64,000 nucleotides of DNA, from NCBI GenBank assembly GCA_001792895.1, contig MARA01000007.1:868001-932000 (forward strand). The letters are read 5' to 3'. The notes below the pieces were generated by a model. It was not told the DNA's origin. It saw only the letters and a list, made by a program, of their open reading frames with translations, and made no database searches. This DNA is from Lentinus brumalis. Lineage: Eukaryota; Basidiomycota; Agaricomycetes; Polyporales; Polyporaceae. A program made the position numbers and the translations under genes. The first letter of the stretch is position 1. The number at the start of each line of letters is the position of its first letter. Positions 23,303 to 34,901 of the stretch are shown piece after piece.

Positions 23303-25445
23303 ATGTTGCCCCCTTCGTTGGTTACCCTCGTCGCCTTTGTCCACACGAGCCACGCGTTTCTTTCCCTTGGGGCTCCCGCGCAAGTGCCTTTGAGCGCTGC
23401 GCCCACTGGTTCGGTTTCCGTCGCTGGGCTTGGACAGCCGAGTCTGGGCGGCTCCCGCAGCAAATCCGCAATCACCCCAGAAATCTCAGCATACGTGGCA
23501 GATCTGCTCAAGGACAGATATGTACCCGGCCTTTCAGTCGGGGTGGTGCGCGTCGATGGCGACTCGGTCGTGACCGAGTTCGGGGCTTGGGGAAACATGA
23601 CTGAAGACGGAAACGCCACAACGCCGGAGGTGAGTTCCAGCTCTGCAGTGCATCACACGTTTTTGAAGTCTTACTGAACATGCCTGCAGACTCTCTTCAG
23701 CATCGGGTCGTGCTCAAAAGCGTTTCTGGTTAGCGCGGTTGGGATCCTCATGGACGACTTCGCACACGGCCGCAATGTCACCGCGCTTCCTCCGGCGGTA
23801 TCGGAGTTCACATGGGACACCAAGGTTCTGGATCTTCTTCCTGGAGATTGGGCACTCGACGATGTATGGGCCACTGAGAAGGCAAACGTCCGAGATATCT
23901 TGACTCACGTCTCTGGCCTCACAAGGTTGTTTTCTTATGCACACAGCATCCCCAGACGTACTGACAACCACGGTTCGCGCGGATAGGCACGACTTCTCCT
24001 GGCTGCATCATGACTCCCCGCTCTATCTCGTCCAGAGAATGCGGTACTTGAAGCACAAGTACGAGCTACGGGAGAAATGGAACTACAACAACCTGGTACG
24101 TGCTCAATGGGACGCATCCCTAATCGTCCGTTTCCTGACGTCCCTCTAGATGTACATCACTGCCTCGCAGATCGTCTCTACGTATTCCGGTAAACCGTTC
24201 ACCGCATTCGTCAAGGAACGGATCTTCGATGTCCTGAACATGACCTCTACGACATACCGTTGGGATGAGGCCGAAGACAGCCAGCTCTTCAGCCATGCGT
24301 GGAGCGGCTCCGAGCGTCGGCGCATTCCGTACTTCTTCGCTGGGGAGGAGCTGTCCGCGTTCATCGCGGGTGCGGGCGGTGTCATATCGAGTGCTACCGA
24401 CATGGTGAGTGAACCAGTGTTCGGATCGTACTGAGGGTTGCTCAAGGAGATGACATATGTAGACTAAATGGCTGGCGATGCTCCTACATGGCGGGGTCAA
24501 TCCCTACACCAACCGCACGGTGGTGCCACGCTCCGTATTCGACGAGATGACGAGCGCGCACTCCATCGTCATCGGCCAGCCAGTCAAGCCATTGACATCT
24601 CTCACCGGCTATGGGATGGGATGGTTGCGTGCCTCGTTCCTGGGCCACGATGTGAGTTGACTTCGCGACTTTCTTTATTGTGTGCCTGATCGTTCGCGCA
24701 GACCGTCAGTCATGGCGGAGGCCTGCCCGGATTCTTGACAGATGTTACATTCCTCCCGGAGCACAAGCTCGGTATCGCCACGTTCACTAACTCGGACGGT
24801 CCGCACTATGCTCAGGTAGAAGTCCCGCTTCGCATCATCGAAGATTATCTCGACTTGGAGCACACTGTCGGCGTCCCGCAGTACTCGCGGCCGGACGACT
24901 CGCTCCTAGCACGTTCCATATCCTACCCGTCTAGCCAATCCGTTGATTGCGCAATGGCAGCATTCCCCGTCCTCCCCATCCAAGTATACGCCGGTATCTA
25001 CCACAATCCTGGCTACGAGAATTTCACTCTCTGCACGACCACGACCGGACATGACGACTGCCAGCGCATTCTCTCGGACTGGGCCGCCGTCAGCCCTGAT
25101 GGCATGCTCGACCCGGACATTCTATACGGAGCCTCCCCCCATCACGTACTCTATTCGCACCTCAAGATGGAGCGGGTATGCTCGGGCGACGGCTACGAGT
25201 CGTTCACTCTCACCCCGGTTACGTTGTATCCGAGCGGCTACGGACAAGACGAGACTCCGTTCGCGTACACTGGCCTTACTCCTCCGGAGGGTGTGGAGGT
25301 CCAATGCGATGTGTTGGCCCACTGGGAGACCGTGTTTGGGTGCGGTCTGATGAACAGCGAGGAAGGGCGGAGGGGTACTGGGGAGAGCATCCGCGAGAGG
25401 GCGGACGTGTGGTTCTTGAAAATATGGGACATATGGGCTGCGTAG
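23303..25445 (+). CDS. Secreted beta-lactamase-fold serine hydrolase
   Basis: Six exons (23303-23629, 23690-23925, 23987-24095, 24150-24404, 24463-24651, 24702-25445) give 619 aa with a signal peptide (MLPPSLVTLVAFVHTSHAF). It belongs to the class C beta-lactamase/DD-peptidase/esterase superfamily (Pfam Beta-lactamase). The three active-site elements are present: SCSK (Ser-x-x-Lys) near residue 115, YNN (Tyr-x-Asn) near 220, and SHGGGLPGF (His-Gly-Gly) in the last exon. A C-terminal region of about 170 residues follows the catalytic domain. Fungal members are usually esterase- or peptidase-like; resistance to antibiotics should not be assumed. A paralogue on the opposite strand at 37270-39342 has identical lengths for exons 2 and 3 (236 and 109 nt), showing duplication. 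Confidence 0.9.
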
Positions 25446-26977
25446 GTGTTGAAGCTTCGAAGCTGATACCCTCCACTAGCTTGCCAGATTGTAAGAACGG
25501 AATGACAACAGGAATGCAGCCTGCAATGCGATGTCCGAGCAAATCGAGGCGCATCACCGTGTCGACGGCGGTCACATCTGGAGGTGTGTGCGCGGGCAAC
25601 CCCCATGGAAAAGCTCGGTCTCAGGCGGGAGCAGTGACATGTCTTTGGCCGCACTCCGGGAAAGCTAGTGCACGTGCTTCAACCATACTTCGATGTCTCG
25701 TTGCACCGTCGAATGATGGCGCAACCACATGAGAAGCGTCCGAACGTCGTCGGTCCGCAACCCAGCGTGGATGGCGTCCGCGGGCTCGGGGTTTGCGATA
25801 CCTCGGTATTACCGGAGATCACTGGCTCGCATACGGGAATGTCGACGATAGTTCGGGTGGAGAAAAGCGCAGACATACTCGGGAGAGCGCCGGACAGTCG
25901 GTTTGACGGCATCTATCAAGTTGATGGCGGGGTGTGTATTCTCGTCTACGTATCGATGGACAGCGTTGAGGAACTCGCTGATCGTCCGCACCTGCTTTCC
26001 TCAAGGAGCGAACTCGATGCCGCTTATACAGTACAGGTGTTCAACAATGCTACATTCGCCGCGTCCCAGTCACCACGGTGCCACCAAGCTGGCATGGGGC
26101 GTATCATACATCCCATGGGGCGGTCCCGGCGCGACTCCGTCCTCCTCATTGGGACGTGGCCTGACTTGTGTGCTTGGGGCACCAAGGATGTCCAATGCCC
26201 TCTTTTCTTGCGTCAAGCTTGGGGACATACGCGGTTTCATGCATGCCCAGTGCGCACGTCACATGCCGCCGGCAACTGCGATCCTTCTCACAGCTGTGCA
26301 GCGGCTGATATACTTCTGTCTTCTCACCTCCTCGACATCAAACCGTCACCCGGTGGCGTAGCTCGCAAAGGGCGAAAGACCGTGGTCCGTCTGTGTCACA
26401 CAACATGAGCTCTTCAACAGAGCAACCCAGGCAGCTGCATGCACGGCGAAACGCATGCTCGCGGGTCATGGCAGAGACTACCCGTCGGCGACAGCGATGC
26501 ATCTCTCCATTTGAACGTTCTATTACTCTTACATGACTAATGTTCGCCCCTTGGCAGATACAGGAAGCCGTGAGCACCGCGGTGCCACCGCCGCCGCCGG
26601 GCACGAAGCTCAGTAAATGAGTTCATCAAATTCTTGACATTCTCGTCATTCCACTGGAAGCAAGGCGGCGCAAGGCTCGGGAGACTCCCGCAAGCTTCTA
26701 GCTATGTTTTAAACTCTGACGCTATGCGTGGTGGCCTCTGTCCTGACCGACGTTGCCGTCGAAGAGGCCGAACGCTGTGTGCTATGCTCGGTGAGCCCAC
26801 CGCTACTGACTTCAAATGAGATGATCAATGAACGTGACAGTGATGCAGAGCGTTGTATGAATCCATCAGAATGCGAAGCAGATCTCGCAGCGTCCCGCCG
26901 CCGGCTTTAAGGCCCTTACCCACCATGAACGCGACTAGCATGCGCCCCGTACCCTCGCCGTGGGCAGTCGGCACACC
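25446..26977. other. Gene-free interval
   Basis: About 1.5 kb. A plus-strand open frame of 246 codons (25668-26408) and overlapping minus-strand frames exist, but none shows a domain, codon bias or an exon chain. Possibly decayed mobile-element DNA; no element could be named. Confidence 0.4.
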
Positions 26978-28275
26978 ATGACCCAAATGGCCCCTCCTTC
27001 CCCAGATCCCGTATTGGGGCTCCGTCCAGAGGAAGGCCTTAGCTTGCTGCTCATCGGCACGGTGTGGTCTTCCTTCCTCATCCCCGTCGTCGTTCTTTTG
27101 TTCCACTTCTCCGACTCTCCTTTCAGGCGACGGCCGGTCTTTCTATTCAATACTCTCAGTGTTATTATTGGCTTGGTCGAGGGTGCGATCATCATTCATA
27201 CTTTCGTATGTCGTCTCATTTCATCGACCCATAAGTCCTTTGGCTGACCTCACCCCGTGATACTAGAGTAGCTTCGTTCTGGTTCCATCTGCGCAGATAT
27301 CATCCACTGTCCTTACCGTCTTTTCCTCCTTCGTATACCTTCTTCCGCCATGTGTTCAGTCTGTCCTCCTCTTCCGAGTTATCTCTGGCTGCATCGCCCG
27401 ACATCTCTCGACGCGCACAATCATCGCCGTCTGCAGCCCTACGGCAGCCGTGAAGTGCGCCAGAGTAACAATAGCAAGCATTCTACTCGCCCGCTTGCAC
27501 GGACATTTCGGTGGCCCGCCGGACTCGGACAGTGCGAGCGCGGCGGCATGGTGGCAATCGGACATGACTTATGTTCAAGTCCTGTGGTTCTTGCAGCTGT
27601 GCGACGATATGTGAGTCGTCCAACTTCCTCCGTGCCAATTCCTCCTGAAACAGCCCCAGTTATGTGTCTTCGCTCCTCGCTATGGAGCCGAGTTCATGTC
27701 TCAATAGCCGTCGGACGCTATTACATCGTGAGTCTTTCATTTGGCCGCGCTGTGCAAGCGTCACTCATATATCATCCCCTCGTCCATCAGGCAGTCCGCG
27801 GAAGCTAGCGAGCATGGCACTTGCCAGTTTCGCCATTCCAATCCTCCTCGACATCTGTCAGGTCGTCCAATCCTTCCTTCATCTTCGCTTCGCTGCGGAG
27901 GTGTACATCCCCTTGGTCAACGGTTACGTTCAGATCATATGCGTACTGGTCGCTACCATTTGTCCCGACGAAAATCAGCATTCGTCGATCTCTGGAGCAC
28001 CGCATGACTCCGAAGCTGGCATCGGGAGTATGGCTTCACAGATCCCGTATTCCATCGGAGAGCATCGCTTCCAACAGCTGACCTCTCCGTCAGTCAAGGA
28101 AGCGTTCTCGGAGAGCATCAGAGACTCGAACACTGCCGTTGGAGAGGAGGACGCGGAGGAACGCCTCAAGTGGCTGGCGGAGCTGGGCAAGGAGCGCACG
28201 CGAGGACCTTCGCTGGCCACTGCTGCGACGTTCGACAACACCGGTCAGCCTGCCCCTGTCTTCTACGCTGTATAA
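26978..28275 (+). CDS. Seven-transmembrane fungal protein
   Basis: Four exons (26978-27205, 27267-27610, 27660-27727, 27791-28275) give 374 aa. Seven hydrophobic segments: LSLLLIGTVWSSFLIPVVVL, VFLFNTLSVIIGLVEGAIII, a segment ending in VQSVLLFRVI, one around RTIIAVCSP...TIASILLARL, VQVLWFLQLCDDIYVSSLLA, MALASFAIPILLDICQVVQS and YIPLVNGYVQIICVLVATIC. The last about 110 residues are polar with an acidic, charged segment. The pattern fits the large Agaricomycete 7-TM family of unknown function, though this protein is clearly distinct from the one at 12175-13676. The third intron (27728-27790, 63 nt) is in frame and stop-free. Confidence 0.82.
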
Positions 28276-28546
28276 TTTATTGCTCTATATACCTTGTGTT
28301 GTACGATACTCATCAACCGTCCGGGATCGTGCTATTGTCGACGTAGAAATTCACGTCTGCTGGTATCCCCACGTCGGGAGTGTGCGATGAAGGCTGGTCG
28401 CATTGCTGCGCTCGCATGGATTCCACGACGAGATGCTTGCGATCGCGGTGAGTCGAGCCTCTGCCCTGATGTCAAATGATTCACTCAGACTGCTGGTGCG
28501 ATGAATAGGTACGTGCGGGATCAAGATGGGAAGGGGTCAACGAACA

Positions 28547-30438
28547 CTACCACAGTGTCAATTCATACGATCGTGGGTCCATATTGATCCGGGTCAGTAC
28601 GTATTGTACGGGGTTGATCTGCGACCGAGCGAATGAAAGAATGAAGTTCGAGTCCGGCAGACCCATTTGGCTTTGGGGCCAGTCAGCTATGTGGTCCGTC
28701 GAACAAACGTGAACAATGTCGCGGGGCACGGCCTGCGCAATCTCCCGTGACACCATTTCGACGACTGCCCAATGATGCCCGGGCCCTTCTCCCAACGGAA
28801 CTGCTCTTGACGAAAAATCCACCTCAGCCGCACATAGGCCCAAGTGTATCCTGATTTCCTCCCTGTCACAAGTGAGTGAGTGGCTAACGCTCGAGGCATG
28901 GACGGACGAACTTACGTGGAATCGTAAGTGAAGATGAGGGTGCCTACGTGTACGCTGCATTGGGCGCACGATGGAGGCGGCGAGTTCGCGAGCGCTGTTG
29001 CGCTGACGAGTTGCAGTCCGGGATTCCGCTGCGTGAACTCCGCAATTGTTCCTGGGGGTATGTAGAACGGGGCAGCGGTGTCGCAGTTCATGCGTAGCCG
29101 CACCCTCGACACGGTCTCAGAAGGACCGTGCGCGAAGTAGATTGTCTTCCATGGAGCAGCAAGGAATTGGTCCCAGTAATCGCCATCTTGAATGTTAAAC
29201 AATGAGAATACGTTCAAGGTGAGTCTGTATGGGATGCGATACAACGGACGGGTCGGATCGGCAGCGGTGTCGCACTTCTCGAGTTTGAGGTACATGTGAT
29301 GACCATCACGGTCAGAAGCAAACAAGATAGCCACGTCGCCTAGATTCGGGGTCGTCACAACGGGTATGCGGGCGCGAATGCCATAGGGCGTGATTTCAAA
29401 GGCAGGAATACCGGCCAGCTGAGGGGGATATGCAGTTGACACTGTAGCGTCATATGGCCTCCCTGGTCTCGACGGCTGTTGGAACATACACTGAGCTACA
29501 AATCAAGGCAGGACCGTGATACAGACACTTACCTCGTTCTGCTGCGTCATGTAGTCGTATATCTTGTATAATGTGTCCGGCCAGAAAGACATGAGGCCAG
29601 AGTGAACGAACGCGTCAGGGGACGGCGCAAGTAGCGAGCGGCCGTCAATCCCGAAATTCCACGCAAAGAGGGATGAGTCGATGCTCTTCTTCATAATCTC
29701 CTCTTGCAGTCTCTGGAACGCCTTCCTTCCCTCTCCGTAGAGCGGGGGCATGTGAATGTCGAAGAGTCCTAGCAGACAGTACGCCTCGTCCTCGGGGCGC
29801 GTGGTCTGCCGGCCCGCGGCCCACGACATGCGCCGCGCAACGCTCATGTCCCAGAGCCCTTCCTCCAGCAGCAGCACGCTCCGGGGAATCGAAGTGATTT
29901 CCGAAACTAGCTGCGCAAGACTCGCCTTGGTCCCCAACATCGTCCAAGCGGAAGACAGGAAGATGACACAATCGGGCGCGAGTAGTTCCTGCAACGTCCA
30001 TCCGCGCTGGAACCAACTGCTGTTACAGAAGTCGCTGTTACGAAACTCCGAATCCTCGCCATTTATCTCACAGTCCAGTGGCACGTCCTTGAGGAACGCA
30101 TAGCACACGTCCGCGTGCGAGTAGAGGGCGAACATGGAGTTGATCGCCTCTGAGAGCTCGGAGCTGCTCGTCTTGTCGATGCAGCAGGCGTCGTTCCAGA
30201 TCCACTTGTATCCGTGCATCTCGGCGAGCTTGCACGACTCGCGGACCTTGGCGGAGGACAGGTCGCGGGGGTTTGAGCCCGCTAGCCTAGCGCACTGAGC
30301 GCAAAGGGCCCGCGTCTCCTGGAAGGACTGCTCGTTTGCGTCCCAGACGTGGGAGAGAATCGCAAAACGTGAGATCTGCGCGGCCTGGACGGACGGAAAG
30401 AACTGCAACTCGGCGCGAGCGGTGCTCAGGAGCCACAT
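28547..30438 (-). CDS. HET-domain protein with C-terminal accessory region
   Basis: Three exons (30438-29533, 29490-28916, 28862-28547) give 598 aa. The start MWLLSTARAELQFF is typical of this HET subfamily (domain right at the N-terminus). HET core: RFAILSHVW near residue 25, WIWNDACCIDKTSSSELSEA near 77, and SSWFQRGWTLQELLAPDCVI near 140. A conserved region follows near 215-240: PEDEAYCLLGLFDIHMPPLY then GEG, common in HET proteins of the NACHT-neighbour class. No NACHT, ankyrin or WD repeats follow; the C-terminal 300 residues have no recognised domain. Likely role: incompatibility or innate-immunity-like cell-death signalling in the cytoplasm. It differs in architecture from the HET gene at 3114-5825, so the two are not recent duplicates. 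Confidence 0.9.
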
Positions 30439-31824
30439 GAGGGTATCCTAGCAGCAGGGGAAGTCTCAAAATTCAGGTTTGCCAGTGGTCGATACGAACC
30501 CACACGAAGCTGAACGTACCGGCGTGAGCGTTTACGTTGGTAATCAGAGTAACCGATGACCAGGAGCAAGGAGATATGGAGCTGAATGCGTTGTGCTGGC
30601 AGCAGAAGAGCGTTTCGATGATCTTTAACTCAACAGGGCTCCAACATACCGGCGCAGTCACGTTGTCGTCGTTCAATGATGGACACAACTGACGGCCAGC
30701 CGCCAGGAGCGAGGCGGTGTCATTGGCCGGGGTGGGAACGAAAAGATAGTATACGAGCTGAAGCTATCGGTGGAGACGCTGCCTGTCTGTGCCCTCGCAG
30801 TGAGCACGAGGAGATGCCGTCAAGAACCTGGAAGTCAGCCCGTTCCGCAATCATACAGAGTTCTAAGTACTCGCAGTGCTCACCTCGCTAAATCCCTGCC
30901 AAATTCCAATCTATGATTTTCCGGAAGGTATCACCAAGGTATCACACACCTGCTGCGTATGGTCTCGACTTCCGAGGCTGCGCGCAAGGCCTCGATTGAG
31001 CCAAGATCATGAACGTCACCATCGATGAACAAAAACACACCGAGAGCAATCTCGCGATGATCGCAGCAGGTGCATTCTAGCTACAACTGCGACGTCTTTC
31101 CGACTCCGGTGGTATGCGATGCTCAGGCGGCTACAACGTCGCGCGTTGGAAAGAGTCGGAGGTCCCCATACGACCTCATGAACCTGCGGTTCATCTGTAT
31201 GGGTCATTCTTGAGATCATCTGTAACTCACCAGATCAGCGTGCACTAATTCGGAGGAGTGAAGGAGTGGAGCGGACAGATGAGAGTGCTTGGTCGGGAAT
31301 CGGGACACTTGAATGAGCTATGGCAATTAATAGGTAAGTAAGTACGCAAGTACAAAAACAAGCAGAGTAACTAAGTAAGTAAGTAAGTAAGAAAGTAAGG
31401 GTTAACCACGATCGGAGCGCTCAAGCTCGCCGCTTGGACGAAGACCACCATCATCCATGTCGACACTCAACCTAGTACTGCAGATCTTGCTATAGAATCC
31501 TGTGCTGGTCGTATTTTTACTTGAACTCTTGCTTTGACACCACCCCGCATAGTGAGGCTGCTGCCAACGCAGCTTCAAATTATCGCGGTCGACCGACGTC
31601 GCCTCATGTACACAGTCCAGCAAAGCAAGTGCAGGGGAGTGGCGTATGAACGCCTACGGGATATAGTAACACTAAATGGCACCGTGAATGGCTTGGTGAT
31701 ACGGCTTAGTACGGTGAGTCAATGCGTTAGAGATGGCCACTTCGCTTTGTCCAACCTAACAACCTGGGCCCAAGCCACGTTCAGCTTGCCATGCTCCTTT
31801 TTGTTCAGCTTTGGCGGCGAGTCC
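30439..31824. other. Gene-free interval
   Basis: About 1.4 kb upstream of two divergent genes. Short random open frames only; holds the microsatellite at 31333-31400 and presumably the promoters of the HET gene (left) and the 161-aa gene (right). Confidence 0.5.
31333..31400. repeat. TAAG tetranucleotide microsatellite
   Basis: Five perfect TAAG units at 31372-31391, with degenerate copies on both sides (31333-31371 and 31392-31400). A simple-sequence repeat in intergenic DNA. Confidence 0.9.
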
Positions 31825-31833
31825 TGTATAAAG
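31825..31833 (+). promoter_or_regulatory. TATA box of the 161-aa gene
   Basis: TGTATAAAG lies about 77 bp before the start at 31910, supporting the call that the following small gene is real. Confidence 0.5.
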
Positions 31834-31909
31834 CTCGTTGCTGTTTTGCTTCAAGAACTGCTTATCCCTCAACCCAACCTCCACCCTCTCGTAACCTCCT
31901 ACCAGCGAC

Positions 31910-32528
31910 ATGACAGTCCGGCGACCGATTCCGCAGACACTATGCTCCATCAGAGTCAACAGGCAGGAGGGTCTGTGCCTTCGAGACTGTGTGGCGCGTC
32001 TACAAGAGAGTGGCCTGAACTACCTCGACAATTTTGACGACGCGTGGACGAACGTCACGCGACGTCTACCGAGCCACGGTGCGGTCAAGTTGCACTCAGT
32101 ACGGGTGCGGATGCTTTTGTCTAGGACCGCCACTCGAAGCTGACTACACTATCTCTGGAATCTTCTCAGCTAACGGACGAACGCGACGAATTATTGAAGT
32201 TCGCGCACTATCTGCAAATGCCCCCGCACGACAAACCGCTCCTTCTCGGACATGTGGTCATGCAACTCGCAAACGCACTCCATAGAGAGTTCCAGGTGCG
32301 TCCATTGAGACCTTGTCTTTACACGGCTCTCGTGCCAACACTTACATTCTCCGTCAGGCTGTCGTCTATAATGAGACCGTCCAGGCGCAACTCGATGGGC
32401 GCATTCTCACCGCTGATCAGGCGCGTGCCGGGGCGGGACTGCCGCGTCTCCAGGACATCTACATCATGTCAATCAAGCGTATCGATCATGGGACGGAGGA
32501 GTATTGGTATCCCGAGATCATGTACTGA
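31910..32528 (+). CDS. Small protein of unknown function, 161 aa
   Basis: Not recognised. Three exons (31910-32098, 32170-32295, 32358-32528), all phase 0, with normal donors and acceptors, join to 161 aa without leftovers. The protein looks soluble and mostly helical; no signal peptide or membrane segment. Notable parts are LTDERDELLKFAHYL in exon 2 and IYIMSIKRIDHGTEEYWYPE near the C-terminus. Upstream TATA at 31825 supports expression. It lies between the HET gene (-) and the F-box pair (-), transcribed toward the latter, with 193 bp between its stop and that of the disabled F-box copy. Confidence 0.65.
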
Positions 32529-32721
32529 CCAGTGAGCTTGGGTCAATGACGGAAAGGCTGTAGAGTGAGTACTACGCGCCTTACTAGGACTTTGTTACGA
32601 TCTGTTCTCATCACACATCGAGCATGTACTTCGTTGAGTCTCGCGTGTCCATCTACTGTACTGCTATATGAGTTGGCCAACTTGTATGTCTAGAGGATCA
32701 CACTAGGATGTGGCTCTTCGA

Positions 32722-34540
32722 TCAGTGTGCCAACCCGGGAGCCGCTTCATAGCATGGACGCACCGTGATCACAATGCCGTCGTGAGTCAACGCCTGTTCC
32801 ACCACGACTTTCATATCCCACTCCAACCAGGTCCTGACATATGTCATGCGGTAAGGCAGTCTGGTTGTGACCGGAACAGCGAAGCTCTTCAAGCCCTGGA
32901 TAGTATCTGACATGTCCACTCGGCCCTGCAGTGCACGCAGCATCGCGAAGCTGCCCTCTCCAAGCCCGCTGAAAGTCTCCTCCGCTATGCGCGGACGGAC
33001 GTCGATAACGAAGATGTCTCGCGCGGTATAGAGGCCATGTGCGCTGAGTGGTATCGCAACTCGCGAGCCCATGATGGTGAGAGGACGTGGTTCGATGTCG
33101 ACGCGAAGCAGACGGGCACCGTCGGGGCCCCATTGCGGCCACGGAATCACCCTGCCTCCTCTGCTTGCTGGTTTGTGTAGACCGTGCTCCAGTTCGTAAA
33201 GGATCGTGGTCATTGGAATGACATAGATCAGATGTTCTTTGCGTGGTGGCTGCCAGAATCCCAAGGACGTCGAGGTGGACATGTGAAACGCAAAGACCGA
33301 GAGGTCGGGGTCCTCGTGGAAAAGAACGCGCTCGTCTCGGAAGTTCCTTGGTCCTGGTAAGTAGCACTGCAAATTCTGTATATCGGTACCATGATGAAGG
33401 GCGGGCAGCGCAAAGAATATGGAGCAGTCGTCTCCAGTCGAGCAGCGAGACGTTGTTGCCCGTGGATCAAATTCATGAACCGAGAGTCCACGGCGGTCAA
33501 TAATCAAGACGTGTGACGGATCTAGCAGCACGTGCTTGTCTGGTCCCTTTCCTCTGAACTTCTGCGCGGGACAGAAGGTAAGAGCGAGCAGGATAAAAGC
33601 CGGCATTTCTACTGCTTACCCAGACTGTAGCCCCGCTCTTCCAGTTGATTACCAGCATCTCGCTGACGAGCTCGCCTTCGCCGTCCATGTTCAATGCGGG
33701 TATGGTTCACGAGATCAGGTCACCGACAGATTCAATCCTGGTGTGCGGCACGATTGGTCGGGGACAGGAGGAAAGGAACTCGGACTGTGCGGCCATCGGG
33801 TGCGGGGTCATGTCCTGAGAAATGCTCAGGACGACGCATCGTACTATTCTGTAGCCGGATTGCGTTGTTCAGCACCAACTTTGCGACAAAAACAAAAACC
33901 TGAAGCTCTCTACTCACTCGGATTCAGTGTGTCCAAGCATAATCGCGACCATGTCCTCCTCGGGGTTGACGGTGCCCGAACGGATCTCCGCAGTAGACGA
34001 ACCGCTCCGCTTCCAAGCGGAAAGCGTCCTTAAGATGCCTTGCAGACCGACAGAAGTCGGCAAGTCTGGATATGCTGGACGGTGAAGCTTGAGCTGCATA
34101 TTATCCGCCGTCGTGCCTTCCTCGTACAAGAAGAACCCTCCAGTGCACTGCCATACGCTTGTTGAGTAGTCCGGACTCTGGAGCATCACCGTGTGCAATG
34201 GGAGTCCCATATCCCATGCCTCATTGCGCGCACGTAACCTCTCGAGCCGAACGCGAAGGTCTGCCCCTCCCGGAGGACCGTCAACCATCCCTGCTACGTC
34301 GAGTTCCATCTTGTATAGCAGCGAGAGGTCGGTGATAACAAGTTCGTTCAGTCGTCTGCAAACCTGCGTAAAGCAAAGGAGCAATCTGACATGAGCGAAT
34401 CAGCTACATAGGGTTTAGTCGATCTGCAGGCGTACCCTCTTGCATCTTGTGAGATCGCCAACGTTGAGCTCTGAGAGAATCTTTGTCAGTAGCTCCGTCG
34501 CAAGCTCGGAGAATACTGGGCGGCGATGATGGAGTTCCAT
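32722..34540 (-). pseudogene. F-box protein copy disabled by a nonsense codon
   Basis: Distal copy of the tandem F-box pair. Four exons align one-to-one with those at 34902-36842: 34540-34436, 34363-33918, 33848-33620, 33561-32722. Exons 2 and 3 have exactly the same lengths as in the sister (446 and 229 nt). The F-box (FSELATELLTKILSELNVGD) begins near residue 9 and the family motif IPWPQWGPDGARLL is in exon 4. In exon 3 the sister reads GDLISWTIH; here the Trp codon is TGA (33709-33707), so translation would stop at about 230 residues. The rest is open and well conserved, so inactivation is recent, or the truncated F-box fragment is still made. F-box proteins link targets to the SCF ubiquitin ligase through Skp1. 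Confidence 0.85.
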
Positions 34541-34901
34541 ATCGGCGAAGCAGCTGGATACGTTGCGTAGTCGTGGTATCAACGGGTGATCTCGCTGTCC
34601 AATATATGGTTCCCAAGGTTCGGGCGCTGAGATCGGGCGGTCCGCTCGACCTGCAATAGTCTGACGCTTTCACTAAGTCACTCTATTCTACAGAATTTCT
34701 CATATGCAACCTACAATCAACGTGCCACTGTGAGTCTCATCTACTAATTTGATGCACAAGGAGTTTCCGACATTGTACCGTTCGGCTTCAGTAAGTAGTA
34801 TGCTTCCTTAGATAGCAACTGCAAACACACCTCCGTGTCACCAACGCTCATGCGTGCATCTGCTGCATAACCTGACCGATTGGCAGAGGGAGAGGATTGC
34901 A

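Noticed and set aside
25668..26408. 246-codon plus-strand open frame after the hydrolase gene
   Set aside because: No domain, no codon bias, no promoter or splice partners; overlapping minus frames look equally good.
31333..31400. Possible CRISPR-like array
   Set aside because: It is a plain TAAG microsatellite without spacers, in a fungal genome.
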